DNA from: Fulvimarina manganoxydans
Lineage (GTDB): Bacteria; Pseudomonadota; Alphaproteobacteria; Rhizobiales; Rhizobiaceae
Reading direction: 5' to 3'
Assembly: GCF_900176465.1 (NCBI RefSeq)
Contig: NZ_FWXR01000017.1
Span: forward strand, 1-64,000
Length of the DNA: 64,000 nucleotides
The translations under genes were made by a program, and so were the position numbers. This document shows positions 9,172-18,815 of the stretch, in pieces. Position 1 is the first letter of the stretch; each line of letters opens with the position of its first letter. The notes under the pieces are model-generated. The model was not told the DNA's origin. It made no database searches and worked only from the letters and a program-made list of their open reading frames with translations.

Positions 9172-10725
9172 CTACTGCACCGCCTCGGCGCCCTTCGTCG
9201 CCCAATCCGGTAATTCGCCGACGCTCACGCCGAAAAGGGTCGTGAGGATGAGATAGCCGAGCGTCGAGATGACCAGGAGGGCGGCAAGATTATGCCAGCC
9301 GCCATAGCGGACCATTTGCGGGATCGTGACCTTCCCCGAAGAGAAGACGAGCGCATTGGGCGGCGTTGCCACCGGCATCATGAAAGCCATGGAGGCCGCG
9401 AGCGCTGCCGGGACGGCGAGCATTAAGGGATTTTCACCGAGATTTTCGGAAAGGGCCGCAAGGAGCGGCAGGAAGGTTGCCGCCGTCGCGGTGTTGGAGG
9501 TGAATTCGGTCAGGAGAAGAATGACCGTTGCGACCAGAAGCACGATGCCGATGAGCGGTAGGGCCCCCGCGAATCCGCCGATCGCATTGCCGATCCACTG
9601 ATCGAGCCCGGTCTCCGCCACGGCCTTGGCCAGGCTCAGCCCACCGCCGAAGAGAAGGAGAACGCCCCAGGGAATGCGCGACGCCGTCTCCCAATTGAGA
9701 AGAGCGACGCCCTTTGTCGTGCCCGACGGAATCAGAAAGAGGACCAGAGCGGCGCCAATCGCGATCCCGGCATCGTTGAGCCCCGGTATGATGCCTTGGA
9801 GCGCCGAGCGAAACACCCAAAGAAGCGCGGCCGAGATGAAGACGACGCCGACGATGATCTCGGGCCGCGACCAGCGCCCGAGCGCTGCGACCTGATCCTT
9901 GATCAGGCGTTCGGCGCCCTCGATTTGGTGGGTCGGCAGGCGCAGGGCGATCCGCGTGAGAAGCAGCCAGGAAATGACCAGCATGATCGCGGCGATCGGA
10001 ACGCCGATCAGCATCCAGCGACCGAAGCCGAGATCATAGCCATAGGCCTGGGAGAGACTGCCGGCGAGAAGGGCGTTGGGCGGTGTACCGATCAGCGTCG
10101 CGACACCGCCGATCGAGGCCGAATAGGCAAGCCCGAGCAGAAGGGCGAGAGCGAATTTCGCGCTTCCCGCTTCGTCGCCGGCATCATCCGCCAGAAGGCC
10201 GGCGACCGACAGGGCGATGGGCAGCATCATCACGGTCGTCGCCGTGTTGGAGACCCACATGGACAGGAAGGCGGTCGCCAGCATGAAGCCGCCGACAATA
10301 TGATGCTGGCGCGATCCGGTGCGCGCGACGATCGACAGGGCGATGCGCCGATGGAGATTCCAAGTCTGCATGGCTTTCGCCAGCATGAAACCGCCCATGA
10401 AGAGAAAGATCGTCGGGTCGGCATAGGGCGCGGCTGTCGGCCCCATCTCGACGGCGCCGGTCAGGGGAAAGAGGGCCAGCGGCAGAAGCGCGGTGGCCGC
10501 GACCGGGATCGCCTCGGTGATCCACCAGACGATCATCAGGCTTGCCACGGCGACGACGCGCCAGCCCTCGGTCGACAGGCCCTCCGGCGCGGGCAAAACC
10601 AGGAAGAGAGCAAAGAGTGCGAGCCCTGCGCAAACGGGAATCAACCGGACCGAAGCCTCGATCGTCTCTTGGGCAGAACCGCCATGGTCCCTTTCCCCGT
10701 CTGCTTTCACCGCACCTTCGCCCAT
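9172..10725 (-). CDS. DASS (SLC13) family sodium-coupled anion symporter
   Basis: A 517-residue integral membrane protein with about 12 predicted segments. It carries both inverted-repeat signature hairpins of the divalent anion:sodium symporter family: SNTATTVMMLPIALS in the N-half and SNTATAATFLPLLAAL in the C-half, whose SNT motifs form the sodium and carboxylate sites. Likely substrates are dicarboxylates such as succinate, or sulfate; the sequence does not decide. The ATG at 10725 (MGEGAVKADG) is preferred over an upstream ATG that adds 51 residues without membrane character. It is divergent from a secreted phosphodiesterase gene. Confidence 0.88.
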   Translation of the reverse strand: MGEGAVKADGERDHGGSAQETIEASVRLIPVCAGLALFALFLVLPAPEGLSTEGWRVVAVASLMIVWWITEAIPVAATALLPLALFPLTGAVEMGPTAAPYADPTIFLFMGGFMLAKAMQTWNLHRRIALSIVARTGSRQHHIVGGFMLATAFLSMWVSNTATTVMMLPIALSVAGLLADDAGDEAGSAKFALALLLGLAYSASIGGVATLIGTPPNALLAGSLSQAYGYDLGFGRWMLIGVPIAAIMLVISWLLLTRIALRLPTHQIEGAERLIKDQVAALGRWSRPEIIVGVVFISAALLWVFRSALQGIIPGLNDAGIAIGAALVLFLIPSGTTKGVALLNWETASRIPWGVLLLFGGGLSLAKAVAETGLDQWIGNAIGGFAGALPLIGIVLLVATVILLLTEFTSNTATAATFLPLLAALSENLGENPLMLAVPAALAASMAFMMPVATPPNALVFSSGKVTIPQMVRYGGWHNLAALLVISTLGYLILTTLFGVSVGELPDWATKGAEAVQ

Positions 10726-10976
10726 CAGCGGCTCACTCCGGTTATGTGCTTCGTCGGCTGTCTTTCGCCCGAAAGGACCGCAGGATGCAATTGCAGGGCG
10801 AGATGAACCCTGCGTGATCGCCGGTGCGACCAACGCTCGCGAATTATGAATGCGGATTTCTCGCCGATCCGTCGTCACCCTGTCGTCTGACTTGGCTAGA
10901 TCACAGCAATGAGCGTCGCCTTTCGGCGCGCCATATGCCCAACCGAATTCAAGCCGATTGGAAAGGAGCCGCGATC

Positions 10977-12230
10977 ATGGCCTCACGGAAAGACTTCTGG
11001 TTTCTGGCCCTCCTGACGTGCCTGACCGGCCCGGCTCTCGCGCAAGAGAGCGCTTCGACATCGGCCGAAGTCGGCGTTCGCCCGGCCTATCTCGTCGACA
11101 CGCTGGAAGACGGTCCCCTGAAGGAGAAGCTCGCAAGCTGCATCGGCCAGCCGATGGAAGTCAATGACTGGTCGATCGGTCATCGTGGCGCCCCGCTCCA
11201 GTTTCCCGAGCATTCGCGCCAGTCCTATACGGCCGCCGCGCGCCAGGGTGCCGGCGTTATCGAATGCGACGTCTCCTTCACCAAGGATCGCGAGCTCGTC
11301 TGTCGCCATGCCCAATGCGATCTGGCGACGACCACCGATATCCTGACCCGGCCCGAATTGGCGGCCAAATGCACCAATCCGTTCTCGCCGGCGACCGACG
11401 GCGCGGAAGCGACCGCCACCTGCTGCACCTCGGATCTGACGCTGGCCGAGTTCCGCTCGCTGAACGCCAAGATGGATTCCTCGGACAAGACGGCGACGAC
11501 GGCGGAAGCCTTCCAAGGTGGTAACGCTTCTTGGCGCACGACGCTCTATTCGCCAGGCACTTTGATGACCCACAAGGACTCGATCGATCTCATCAAGTCC
11601 TTTGGCCGCAAGTTCACGCCCGAGCTGAAGACCCCGGAAGTCGCGATGCCTTTCGAGGGCGATTACAGCCAGGAAGACTATGCCCGGCAGATGATCGAGG
11701 ACTATATCGCGTCGGGCGTCGATCCGAAGGACGTCTATCCCCAGTCCTTCAATCTCGACGATATCCGCTTTTGGATCCGCGAATATCCGGAATTCGGCCA
11801 GCAGGCGGTCTATCTCGACAATCGAGACGAGACGCTGGAAGGCTTCGATCCCTTGAAGCCGGAGACCTTCGAGCCGTCGATGCAGGCGCTCGCGGATGAA
11901 GGCGTGCAGATCATCGCTCCGCCGCTTTGGATGCTCGTCACCGCCAAGGACAGCGAGATCGTCCCCTCGCCCTATGCCGAAGCGGCCAAGGCGGCTGGGC
12001 TCGACATCATCACCTGGTCGCTGGAACGCTCCGGGCCGCTCGCCTCGGGCGGTGGCTGGTATTACCAGTCGATCTCCGACATCACGGATTCGGATGGCGA
12101 CATGCTGAAGCTGCTCGACGTCCTCGCCAATCAGGTCGGAGTGATCGGCGTCTTCTCCGATTGGCCGGCGACGACGACCTTTTTCGCCAACTGCATGAGG
12201 CTCGGCCAGACGGCGAGCGCCGCCCAATGA
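10977..12230 (+). CDS. Secreted glycerophosphodiester phosphodiesterase family protein
   Basis: A 417-residue protein with a signal peptide ([16 protein letters not shown], about residues 6-21) and a GDPD TIM barrel. Active-site marks are [18 protein letters not shown] (catalytic His and first metal residues), [12 protein letters not shown], the second His in CRHAQCDL, and ELKTPE. The family releases glycerol 3-phosphate from deacylated phospholipids; the exported form would act in the periplasm. A Cys-rich insertion of about 40 residues (CTNPF to ATCCTSDLT) lies after the second His and is not usual in the short bacterial enzymes. The ATG at 10977 has GGAG about 9 nt upstream, and the longer form lacks a signal peptide at its start. 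Confidence 0.87.
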   Translation: MASRKDFWFLALLTCLTGPALAQESASTSAEVGVRPAYLVDTLEDGPLKEKLASCIGQPMEVNDWSIGHRGAPLQFPEHSRQSYTAAARQGAGVIECDVSFTKDRELVCRHAQCDLATTTDILTRPELAAKCTNPFSPATDGAEATATCCTSDLTLAEFRSLNAKMDSSDKTATTAEAFQGGNASWRTTLYSPGTLMTHKDSIDLIKSFGRKFTPELKTPEVAMPFEGDYSQEDYARQMIEDYIASGVDPKDVYPQSFNLDDIRFWIREYPEFGQQAVYLDNRDETLEGFDPLKPETFEPSMQALADEGVQIIAPPLWMLVTAKDSEIVPSPYAEAAKAAGLDIITWSLERSGPLASGGGWYYQSISDITDSDGDMLKLLDVLANQVGVIGVFSDWPATTTFFANCMRLGQTASAAQ

Positions 12231-12303
12231 TGCAGCGGGGACAGCGCAAAGGGCGAAACGCCGTCTTGCGCTTCTTCACACGTTCATGAACTTTTAACGA
12301 CAT

Positions 12304-12333
12304 GGGAACAGGCGGCCCTCGCCGCCCGTTCCC
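12304..12333 (+). terminator. Hairpin downstream of the phosphodiesterase gene
   Basis: GGGAAC (12304-12309) pairs with GTTCCC (12328-12333), and GGCGG pairs with CCGCC inside it, giving a strong GC stem with a single mismatch. It lies 70 nt after the stop and before the next gene. There is no T-run, so it could be a terminator that depends on Rho, or only a stabilising 3' hairpin. Confidence 0.4.
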
Positions 12334-12387
12334 GATCAACATGCAAAGGGTCGATTCTGGCCCTTCTTCTCCTCAAGGACCATGCCC

Positions 12388-12798
12388 ATGGCGGAAACGA
12401 CACCTTCCACCCGCCGCTATCGCAACGCCGCTGCGATTGTCGACCGGCTTTATTCGCGCGTCGGTCTCGATCGCCGCACGCCGCGTGCCGATGTCACCGG
12501 TGATCTCGTCCAGGGCGACTTCACCTATGGCGACGGCCTGGTGGTGATCGACGAGGCGACGCCTGCCGTCTTCGATCGCATCAAAATGCCGGTCGAGACC
12601 GAGACGTCGCGCGCCAAAAAGCCCAATTTCGTCTGTAAGACGGCAGAGGATCTCCACCGGGCGGCTTCGGCCGCCGGCGCGACCATCGTCGTCGATTTCG
12701 ACGACGCGCATGAGGGATCTCCCAGCGTCTTGGTTTCCAAGCCGAGTGTCGAGTCATCCGCGCGGGAATCCGACCAGATCTTCGACGCCAAGAGCTGA
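12388..12798 (+). CDS. Hypothetical protein, unknown family
   Basis: A 136-residue soluble protein without signal or membrane segments. Visible stretches are STRRYRNAAAIVDRLYSRVG, GDFTYGDGLVVIDEATPAVF and AGATIVVDFDDAHEG, and the acidic C-terminus is Ser-rich. No catalytic motif is recognised. Two ATG codons 6 nt apart (12382, 12388) are possible starts; AAGGA spaces better to the second. It ends 12 nt before the CREST-family hydrolase gene, so the two probably form an operon. Confidence 0.6.
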   Translation: MAETTPSTRRYRNAAAIVDRLYSRVGLDRRTPRADVTGDLVQGDFTYGDGLVVIDEATPAVFDRIKMPVETETSRAKKPNFVCKTAEDLHRAASAAGATIVVDFDDAHEGSPSVLVSKPSVESSARESDQIFDAKS

Positions 12799-12810
12799 TC
12801 GGCCGGCGCC

Positions 12811-13476
12811 TTGGACTGGTTCCAGACGATCGACGCCTATTGCGAGCGCACCGATCCGGGCTTCTGGTCCGAGCCGCTGAATGCCGTCACCAACGCTGCC
12901 TTCCTTCTGGCGCTTCTGCCCGCGCTCCGGCCCAGCCAGGGCCGGCGCCTCGGCGTCTTCGAAATCGTGCTCCTCGCCATCGTCTTTGCCATCGGCATCG
13001 GCTCGTTTCTGTTTCACACCTTCGCGACGCGATGGGCGAGCCTTGCCGACGTCATTCCGATCACGATTTTCATTTTCGCTTATTTCGCTTTCGCTCTGCG
13101 CCGTTTCATCGGCCTCTCACCGCTCTGGACGGGGCTCGGCACCGCAGCCTTTTTCGCCGCCTCGCTTCTTGCCGAACCGGTCTTCGCGCCGCTCGCCGGT
13201 TCGTCGGCGGCCTATCTTCCAGGCCTCTTCGCCATGCTCGGGATCGGGCTCTTTCTCATCCTTCGCAAGAAGCCGGTCGGGCGAACCGTGCTCCTTGCCG
13301 GATTGGTCTTTGCGGTCTCGCTCGGCTGCCGCATGGCTGATCAACCGCTTTGCGATGTATGGCCGATCGGCACCCATTTTCTGTGGCATGTCCTGAACGC
13401 CGTCACGCTCGGCCTCCTGCTTTTGGCGGCAAGGCAAATGCGCGGCGTGGCGGCAAGCGCGTTGCGAGCCACATAA
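12811..13476 (+). CDS. Alkaline ceramidase-like (CREST family) membrane hydrolase
   Basis: A 221-residue protein with about seven membrane segments. It has the spaced CREST-family motifs: DAYCERTDPGFWSEPLNAVTN with its Asp and Glu, FLFHTFATRWASLADVIPI with the Ser/His/Asp core, and LCDVWPIGTHFLWHVLNA with two His. In this superfamily these residues hold a zinc ion and hydrolyse amide bonds of ceramides or related lipids. Whether a ceramide, another acyl amide or a lipid-linked substrate is used here is unknown. The start is TTG at 12811, which begins directly at the conserved DWF segment; no strong Shine-Dalgarno is seen and the gene may be coupled to the previous one. Confidence 0.82.
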   Translation: MDWFQTIDAYCERTDPGFWSEPLNAVTNAAFLLALLPALRPSQGRRLGVFEIVLLAIVFAIGIGSFLFHTFATRWASLADVIPITIFIFAYFAFALRRFIGLSPLWTGLGTAAFFAASLLAEPVFAPLAGSSAAYLPGLFAMLGIGLFLILRKKPVGRTVLLAGLVFAVSLGCRMADQPLCDVWPIGTHFLWHVLNAVTLGLLLLAARQMRGVAASALRAT

Positions 13477-13528
13477 GTCGACGGCGTAAAGCCGGTGAAC
13501 GGGCCCATCGAGTGGATGCCCAACATCG

Positions 13529-13559
13529 AAAAAAGGCGACAGGCGCGAAGCCTGCCGCC
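13529..13559 (-). terminator. Rho-independent terminator
   Basis: On the minus strand the sequence is GGCGGCAGGC, loop TTCGC, GCCTGTCGCC, then TTTTTT. The stem is interrupted by a single unpaired base and the T-run is clear. It should terminate the secreted-protein gene that ends at 13601 and prevent readthrough towards the CREST-family gene. Confidence 0.75.
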
Positions 13560-13600
13560 AGCATGATCATCGTCTTCGGCCTGCGCCGCTACGAGGCCGA

Positions 13601-13969
13601 TCAGAAATCGGCGCCCGAACCAGGCACCCAGACGCCCGAATGGGTGGGCTGATGGTGTTGTGAGGCGACGAAGCCCTGCCCCGTCGAGGCGGAGACGGTT
13701 CGCCGGATCTGCGCGTTATAGAGCTTCCGGGAAGCGTCCGATCCTGGGATCATCACATCCTGCGGCACCGGTTGATGGGCGTTGGCCAAGGTGTCGACAG
13801 CTAAGTTGGGCGCACCATAGGTGCGGTCGGCGGCGGTGACGCGCTGGCTATGAACGCTCTGATCGTGAAAGGCGACGTCCGAACCCGGGATCGATTCCGC
13901 AAAGGCCGGCGCGGCGGCGAGCGTGACGGTGGCGAGAGCGGCTGCAGTGATTGTTTTGAAACGTGTCAT
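13601..13969 (-). CDS. Small secreted protein with repeated PGSxA motifs
   Basis: A 122-residue protein. The ATG at 13969 is preceded by GGAG about 7 nt upstream and opens a signal peptide (FKTITAAALATVTLAAAPAF, cleavage near AFAES). The mature part holds three related motifs, IPGSDVAF, IPGSDASRK and VPGSGADF, and a region rich in His and Gln (ASQHHQPTHSG). No family is recognised and no catalytic residues are evident. It is divergent from a LysR-type regulator, with a 206-nt shared promoter region, so control by that regulator is possible (inference). Confidence 0.65.
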   Translation of the reverse strand: MTRFKTITAAALATVTLAAAPAFAESIPGSDVAFHDQSVHSQRVTAADRTYGAPNLAVDTLANAHQPVPQDVMIPGSDASRKLYNAQIRRTVSASTGQGFVASQHHQPTHSGVWVPGSGADF

Positions 13970-14175
13970 GACGGGTCTCCATTCGGTTGGGAGATTTCGA
14001 TCGGGTTGCAATAAAGACCCTTGTTGGCCTTGTTGCTCCCGGCCGAGGCGGAGGGGCGATTCTTTCGAAAAAGGATCGGAGCCGCTGGCCGTCCGGTGTA
14101 GGCATGATCTAATCCGAGAACGGGCAATCCTGTAGGCAGCAAAATCGCACGGGCCGTTCTCAAGAAAGAACAAGA

Positions 14176-15096
14176 ATGCGCGGAACCTTCGATGATCTTT
14201 TCTACTTCGAAGCCGTCTTGCGCCATCGCGGCTTCGCGCCGGCGGCCCGTGAACTCGGAGTCGCCAAGTCGATGCTCAGCCGCCGCATCCGGAATCTGGA
14301 GGAGCGACTCGGCGTTCGCCTCATCGAGCGTACCACCTCACGCTTCGAGCCGACCGAGGCCGGCCAATCCGTCTATGCCCATGCCCAGGCGGCCCTTGCC
14401 GAGATGCAGGCCGCCGAGGACAGCGCCCGTTCGCTGACCGCCGAACCGAGGGGCATCGTCAGGGTCAGCGCGCCCCCGGGCCTTGCTGCACAGGCGGTTG
14501 TCGACGGCTTGCCGGAGTTCATGTCCGTCAATCCCAAGGTTCGTGTCCAACTCCTTGTTGGGATCCGACGGTTCGATCTTATCGAGGAGCGGATCGACGT
14601 CGCCTTGCGCGTGCGTTCGCGCTTCGATGGCGACGGCGACCTCGTCATCCGCCGGATCGGCCCCATCCGGGGCGGGCTCGCGGCAAGCCCCGAGTTGCTG
14701 CAGCGTCATGGCGTGCCGACCCATCTGAGCGATCTCGCCCGATTGCCGGTCATCGGCTCGGAATCCCAGAATGGGGAGGAGATTTGGTCCCTGGTCGGAC
14801 CAGAAGGCACCCTCGATCGAGTGACTCTGGAGCCGGTCTTTTCAAGCCCCTCGGTCAATCTCGTCCTATCGGCCGCAATTGCCGGGATCGGCATTGCGCG
14901 CCTGCCGGCCATTCTGACGGGTCAGGCGATGGCCGAAGGCAAGCTGGTCCCCGTCCTGCCGGCCTGGCGGGCCGAAGAGGCGATCTATCACATGGCCTTT
15001 CCGTCCCGGCGCTACATGCTGCCGGCCGTCCGCGCCTTCGTCGATTTCTATGTCCCGCGCCTCATCGCCTTGTATCGCGGGCAAGGCGGCGATTGA
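14176..15096 (+). CDS. LysR family transcriptional regulator
   Basis: A 306-residue regulator with an N-terminal winged helix (about 5-62), including FYFEAVLRHRGFAPAARELG, then SMLSRRIRNLEERLGVRLIE and the RTTSRFEPTEAG wing. A C-terminal periplasmic-binding-like effector domain of about 210 residues follows. It lies back to back with the PGSxA secreted-protein gene, the arrangement in which LysR regulators usually control their neighbour. The effector cannot be read from the sequence. The downstream ABC transporter genes begin 122 nt later and might also be targets. Confidence 0.92.
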   Translation: MRGTFDDLFYFEAVLRHRGFAPAARELGVAKSMLSRRIRNLEERLGVRLIERTTSRFEPTEAGQSVYAHAQAALAEMQAAEDSARSLTAEPRGIVRVSAPPGLAAQAVVDGLPEFMSVNPKVRVQLLVGIRRFDLIEERIDVALRVRSRFDGDGDLVIRRIGPIRGGLAASPELLQRHGVPTHLSDLARLPVIGSESQNGEEIWSLVGPEGTLDRVTLEPVFSSPSVNLVLSAAIAGIGIARLPAILTGQAMAEGKLVPVLPAWRAEEAIYHMAFPSRRYMLPAVRAFVDFYVPRLIALYRGQGGD

Positions 15097-15218
15097 CCTT
15101 GCAAGGGCCCCGTCCCTAAAGGCCCCTTCCAATCCTTGGGTCACCACCTATCTTGGTCGCGTCCGGGCCTCCGGCCCCTTCGACCTCATCCCACCGAACG
15201 GGGCTTTCAGCCAAAGCG

Positions 15219-16160
15219 ATGTCATCTGTCCAAACGCCGCCGATCCTGTCGATCCAAGGGGTCTCCAAGACCTATGAGGGCGGCTTTCAGGCGCTTCACA
15301 CCGTCGATCTCGATATCAAAAAAGGCGAGATCTTTGCGCTTCTCGGTCCGAACGGCGCCGGCAAAACGACGCTGATCTCGCTCATCTGCGGTCTCGCGCG
15401 CCTCAGCGAGGGCACGATCACCGTCGACGGCCACGACGTCGTCAAGGATTATCGCGCGGCCAGAGCCAAGATCGGTCTCGTTCCGCAGGAGCTGACCACC
15501 GACGCTTTCGAGACCGTCCACAACACCGTCTCCTTCTCGCGCGGCCTGTTCGGCAAGCCCAAGGACCCCGCCGTGGTCGAGCGCGTCTTGAAGTCGCTGA
15601 CCCTTTGGGAAAAACGCGACAGCCAGCTGCGCCAGCTTTCCGGCGGCATGAAGCGGCGTGTCTTGATCGCCAAGGCACTCGCTCACGAGCCGGACATCCT
15701 CTTTCTCGACGAGCCGACGGCCGGCGTCGACGTCTCGCTGCGCCGGGAGATGTGGGCGGTCGTCGGCGATCTTCGAAAGACAGGCGTCACCGTGATCCTG
15801 ACGACCCACTATATCGAAGAAGCGGAGATGATGGCCGACCGCATCGGCGTGATTGCCGGCGGTAAGTTGATCCTTGTCGAGGACAAGGCCGAATTGATGC
15901 AGAAGCTCGGTCACAAGGAGCTGACCCTTGTGCTTCAGGAGCCGCTCACCACCATTCCGCCAGCCCTATCCGAATTCGATCTTGCCTTGTCCGAGGACGG
16001 GCAGAGCCTGACCTATAGCTATGACACGCGGGCCGAGCGGACCGGTATCGGTTCCTTGATGCGGCTCCTCGCCGAGAACGGCGTGCGCTTCAAGGATATC
16101 GCCACCAAGCAATCGACGCTGGAAGAGATCTTTGTCGGTCTCGTGGAGGAGACGCGATGA
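15219..16160 (+). CDS. ABC-2 type exporter, ATP-binding subunit (YadG-like)
   Basis: A 313-residue ATPase with Walker [11 protein letters not shown]-loop LVPQEL, signature LSGGMKRR, Walker [11 protein letters not shown] and the switch His in [10 protein letters not shown]. The order and the C-terminal tail of about 80 residues fit ABC-2 exporters of the YadG/CcmA type. The ATG at 15219 ([19 protein letters not shown]) is chosen because the conserved domain starts 10 residues later; the longer form begins with low-complexity sequence. It overlaps the permease gene by 4 nt, so the two form one transporter. The exported substrate is unknown. Confidence 0.92.
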   Translation: MSSVQTPPILSIQGVSKTYEGGFQALHTVDLDIKKGEIFALLGPNGAGKTTLISLICGLARLSEGTITVDGHDVVKDYRAARAKIGLVPQELTTDAFETVHNTVSFSRGLFGKPKDPAVVERVLKSLTLWEKRDSQLRQLSGGMKRRVLIAKALAHEPDILFLDEPTAGVDVSLRREMWAVVGDLRKTGVTVILTTHYIEEAEMMADRIGVIAGGKLILVEDKAELMQKLGHKELTLVLQEPLTTIPPALSEFDLALSEDGQSLTYSYDTRAERTGIGSLMRLLAENGVRFKDIATKQSTLEEIFVGLVEETR

Positions 16161-16918
16161 ACATCCATGCGGTTGCGGCGATCTACAAATTCGAGATGGC
16201 GAGGGCCTGGCGCACGGTGATGCAGTCGGTCATCTCGCCGGTGATTTCGACATCGCTCTACTTCATCGTCTTCGGCGCGGCGATCGGCTCGCGCATTCAG
16301 GAGGTCGACGGCATCGCCTATGGCGCCTTCATCGTGCCGGGCCTCATCATGCTGCAGCTCTTGACCCAGTCGATCTCCAACGCCGCCTTCGGCATCTATT
16401 TTCCCCGTTTCGCGGGGACGATCTACGAGGTTCTCTCGGCACCGGTCTCCGCATTCGAGGTGGTGCTCGGCTATGTCGGGGCGGCGGCGACGAAGTCGAT
16501 CATTCTCGGCCTCATCATCCTCGGAACGGCGATGGCCTTTATCGACCTGCCCATCGCTCATCCGATCCTGATGCTTGTCTTCCTGGTGCTGACGGCGGTG
16601 ACCTTCGCGCTCTTCGGCTTCATCATCGGCATTTGGGCCGACGGCTTCGAGAAGCTGCAACTGGTGCCCCTGCTCGTCGTCACGCCGCTGGCCTTTCTCG
16701 GCGGCAGTTTCTATTCGATCGACATGCTGCCCCCCTTCTGGCGCGATGTCTCGCTGGCCAATCCGGTGGTCTATCTGATTTCCGGCTTCCGCTGGGCCTT
16801 CTTCGAAAGCTCGGACGTCTCGATTGTCGTCAGCCTGACGATGACATTGGTTTTCATGGGCCTCGCCCTTGCCTTCATCTCCTGGATCTTCAAGACCGGC
16901 TGGCGGATGAAGCCATGA
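16157..16918 (+). CDS. ABC-2 type exporter, permease subunit (YadH-like)
   Basis: A 253-residue membrane protein with about six segments. It starts in the cytoplasm with [20 protein letters not shown], the elbow helix typical of ABC-2 permeases, and has the conserved loop [20 protein letters not shown] before the last two segments. It is encoded in a 4-nt overlap with the ATPase gene. Length and pattern match E. coli YadH, whose substrate is not established. The transporter pair ends 22 nt before the converging hemN stop. Confidence 0.92.
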   Translation: MNIHAVAAIYKFEMARAWRTVMQSVISPVISTSLYFIVFGAAIGSRIQEVDGIAYGAFIVPGLIMLQLLTQSISNAAFGIYFPRFAGTIYEVLSAPVSAFEVVLGYVGAAATKSIILGLIILGTAMAFIDLPIAHPILMLVFLVLTAVTFALFGFIIGIWADGFEKLQLVPLLVVTPLAFLGGSFYSIDMLPPFWRDVSLANPVVYLISGFRWAFFESSDVSIVVSLTMTLVFMGLALAFISWIFKTGWRMKP

Positions 16919-16939
16919 GGCTCGGCCAATAGCGCCGCC

Positions 16940-18298
16940 TCACACGGCTTTCGAATATTGGACGCCCCCCTCGTCGAGATAGGCGTCGAACCAGGAGGCG
17001 ACGATCCGGGTGAAAGGACGCCCGGTCTCGCTGACGGTGATCCGGTGATCCTCCAAGCGCGCAAGGCCGAACGGATCAGTTGCCAACTTCAGCGTCGCAG
17101 CCCGGATCGCTGGCCGGGCTGCGGCGCCGAAACGGGCGTCGAGATCGGCGAAATCGACGGAGAAATCGCACATCAGCCGCTCGATGGCATAGGCGCGCAC
17201 AACGTCGTCCTCGCTGAGGCCATAGCCCTTCTCGGCCGGAAGGGTGTCCGCCGCCACCCGGTCCTTATAAAGATGGATCGGCACGGCGTTCTGGACGTAG
17301 CCGCCGGGATAACGACTGATCGCCGAGGCCCCGAAGCCGATCAAGGTGCGGCACTCGTCGACCGTATAGCCTTGGAAATTGCGATGGAGCCGGCCCTCGC
17401 GCGCGGCCCGCGCCAACCGGTCGCCGGGCTTTGCGAAATGGTCGATGCCGACCGCCTGATAACCGGCCTCGATCAGCCGCTCGGCCGAGACGCGGGCATC
17501 GGCGAAGCGTTGCGCCTCGTCAGGGAGATCCGCGTCGGCAATCATTTTTTGATGGGTCTTCACCCAGGGCACATGGGCATAGCCAAACAGGGCGACGCGC
17601 TCCGGCTCTAAGGAGATCACCTGATCGATGGTGCGCATCAGCCGCTCCGGCGTCTGGCGCGGCAGGCCGTAAAGCGCATCGATATTGACCGTGCAGAGCC
17701 CGCCGGCCCTCAGAGCGGTCACCACATCGCGCGTCGCCTCGAAGCTTTGGGGCCGGTTGATCACCGCCTGGACGTCCGGATCGAAGTCCTGAACACCGAT
17801 CGAGGCCCGGTTGAGACCGATGAGCCGCAGCCCCTCCAGTGTCTCAGGGGTCACGTCGGAGGGATCGATCTCCACCGCGATCTCGGCGTCGGGAAGAAGC
17901 TCGAAGGCCTCGTCCAGAGCATCGTTCAGCCGGTGAAATTCGGCCGAGCGAAGCATGCTTGGCGAGCCGCCGCCGAAATGGACCCGGTCGAGCGGCAGAC
18001 GACATCCGACACGCTCGCGAAAGAGCCGGATTTCCTCGACCAGACTGTCCACATAGCGGGCGACGGGCTCGTAGCGCAGCGTATGCTTGGTGTGGCAGCC
18101 ACAGAACCAGCAGAGGCGATCGCAATAGGGAATGTGCAAATAGACCGAGACCGGCTCTTTTGGATCGAGCGTCTCGATAAAGGCGCCCTGGAGGCTCGAA
18201 CCGCTTCCCGAGGTGAAGTGCGGCGCCGTCGGATAGCTCGTATAGCGCGGTGCCCGCTGGCCATGGCAGGCGAGGATGGCGGCGGGATCATGCGGCAT
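16940..18298 (-). CDS. hemN: Oxygen-independent coproporphyrinogen III oxidase (radical SAM)
   Basis: HemN decarboxylates coproporphyrinogen III to protoporphyrinogen IX without oxygen. The 452-residue product has the true HemN N-terminus PRYTSYPTAPHF (absent from HemW), the iron-sulfur motif YCDRLCWFCGCHT (CxxxCxxCxC), VHFGGGSPSML, EIDPSDVTPE and the SAM-binding GLPRQTPE region. It should act in the cytoplasm when oxygen is scarce. The gene overlaps the upstream hemerythrin-like gene by 11 nt. The divergent cco genes share the same upstream side, where a TTGA-N6-TCAA box is present, which fits low-oxygen control. Confidence 0.95.
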   Translation of the reverse strand: MPHDPAAILACHGQRAPRYTSYPTAPHFTSGSGSSLQGAFIETLDPKEPVSVYLHIPYCDRLCWFCGCHTKHTLRYEPVARYVDSLVEEIRLFRERVGCRLPLDRVHFGGGSPSMLRSAEFHRLNDALDEAFELLPDAEIAVEIDPSDVTPETLEGLRLIGLNRASIGVQDFDPDVQAVINRPQSFEATRDVVTALRAGGLCTVNIDALYGLPRQTPERLMRTIDQVISLEPERVALFGYAHVPWVKTHQKMIADADLPDEAQRFADARVSAERLIEAGYQAVGIDHFAKPGDRLARAAREGRLHRNFQGYTVDECRTLIGFGASAISRYPGGYVQNAVPIHLYKDRVAADTLPAEKGYGLSEDDVVRAYAIERLMCDFSVDFADLDARFGAAARPAIRAATLKLATDPFGLARLEDHRITVSETGRPFTRIVASWFDAYLDEGGVQYSKAV

Positions 18299-18815
18299 GG
18301 ACAGGGCTCCCGGCCTGAGGGGTGCTTAACAGCGGCAGAAGATGTTCGCGCTCGAAGGCGAGATGGCGGCGCATCGCCTCGAAGAAGCCGCGCAACATAT
18401 AGCCGAGGGTCTCGGCATTCGGCCGGCCCGAGCCTGTGACGAAGCCGGTCAAAGCCTCCGCGAGTTCGTCCGCATAGGCCTCGTCCTCGAAATGCTCGTA
18501 TTGCAGCCGAGTCAGGGTCTGGGCGAGAGATTCGTCGCCGATCGCACGGCCTCGCAAGAGCGGGAACAGAAGCCCTTCCTCAAAACGATGAGCCTTCTTG
18601 ACCACCGCGCCGATCTGCCTGGCGAGATGTAGGCAGATCTGCCGATCGATCTTGTCGGGAAGCCCGTCGGCCAGGGCCTCCAGCCGAGCACAAAGATTCT
18701 CCTGCGCGCGTATATGGGCCTCGAGCTCGGGACCAAGCCTCGTCTCGATTCCGAGCGGGTAGATATTGGCCGATTTGCGGCCAGGGACACCGGAATTGGG
18801 GTGATCGGGTCTCAT
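18288..18815 (-). CDS. Hemerythrin HHE domain protein
   Basis: A 175-residue four-helix protein. Candidate diiron ligands are found in the expected places: EAHIRAQENL, KKAHRFEEGLLFPLL, YEHFEDEA and RRHLAFEREHLLPLL. Hemerythrin-like domains bind oxygen or nitric oxide, or repair iron-sulfur proteins; members close to anaerobic regulators are often linked to NO handling. It overlaps hemN by 11 nt, so the two are probably made together. The combination suggests protection or sensing at low oxygen. No signal peptide, so cytoplasmic. Confidence 0.85.
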   Translation of the reverse strand: MRPDHPNSGVPGRKSANIYPLGIETRLGPELEAHIRAQENLCARLEALADGLPDKIDRQICLHLARQIGAVVKKAHRFEEGLLFPLLRGRAIGDESLAQTLTRLQYEHFEDEAYADELAEALTGFVTGSGRPNAETLGYMLRGFFEAMRRHLAFEREHLLPLLSTPQAGSPVHAA

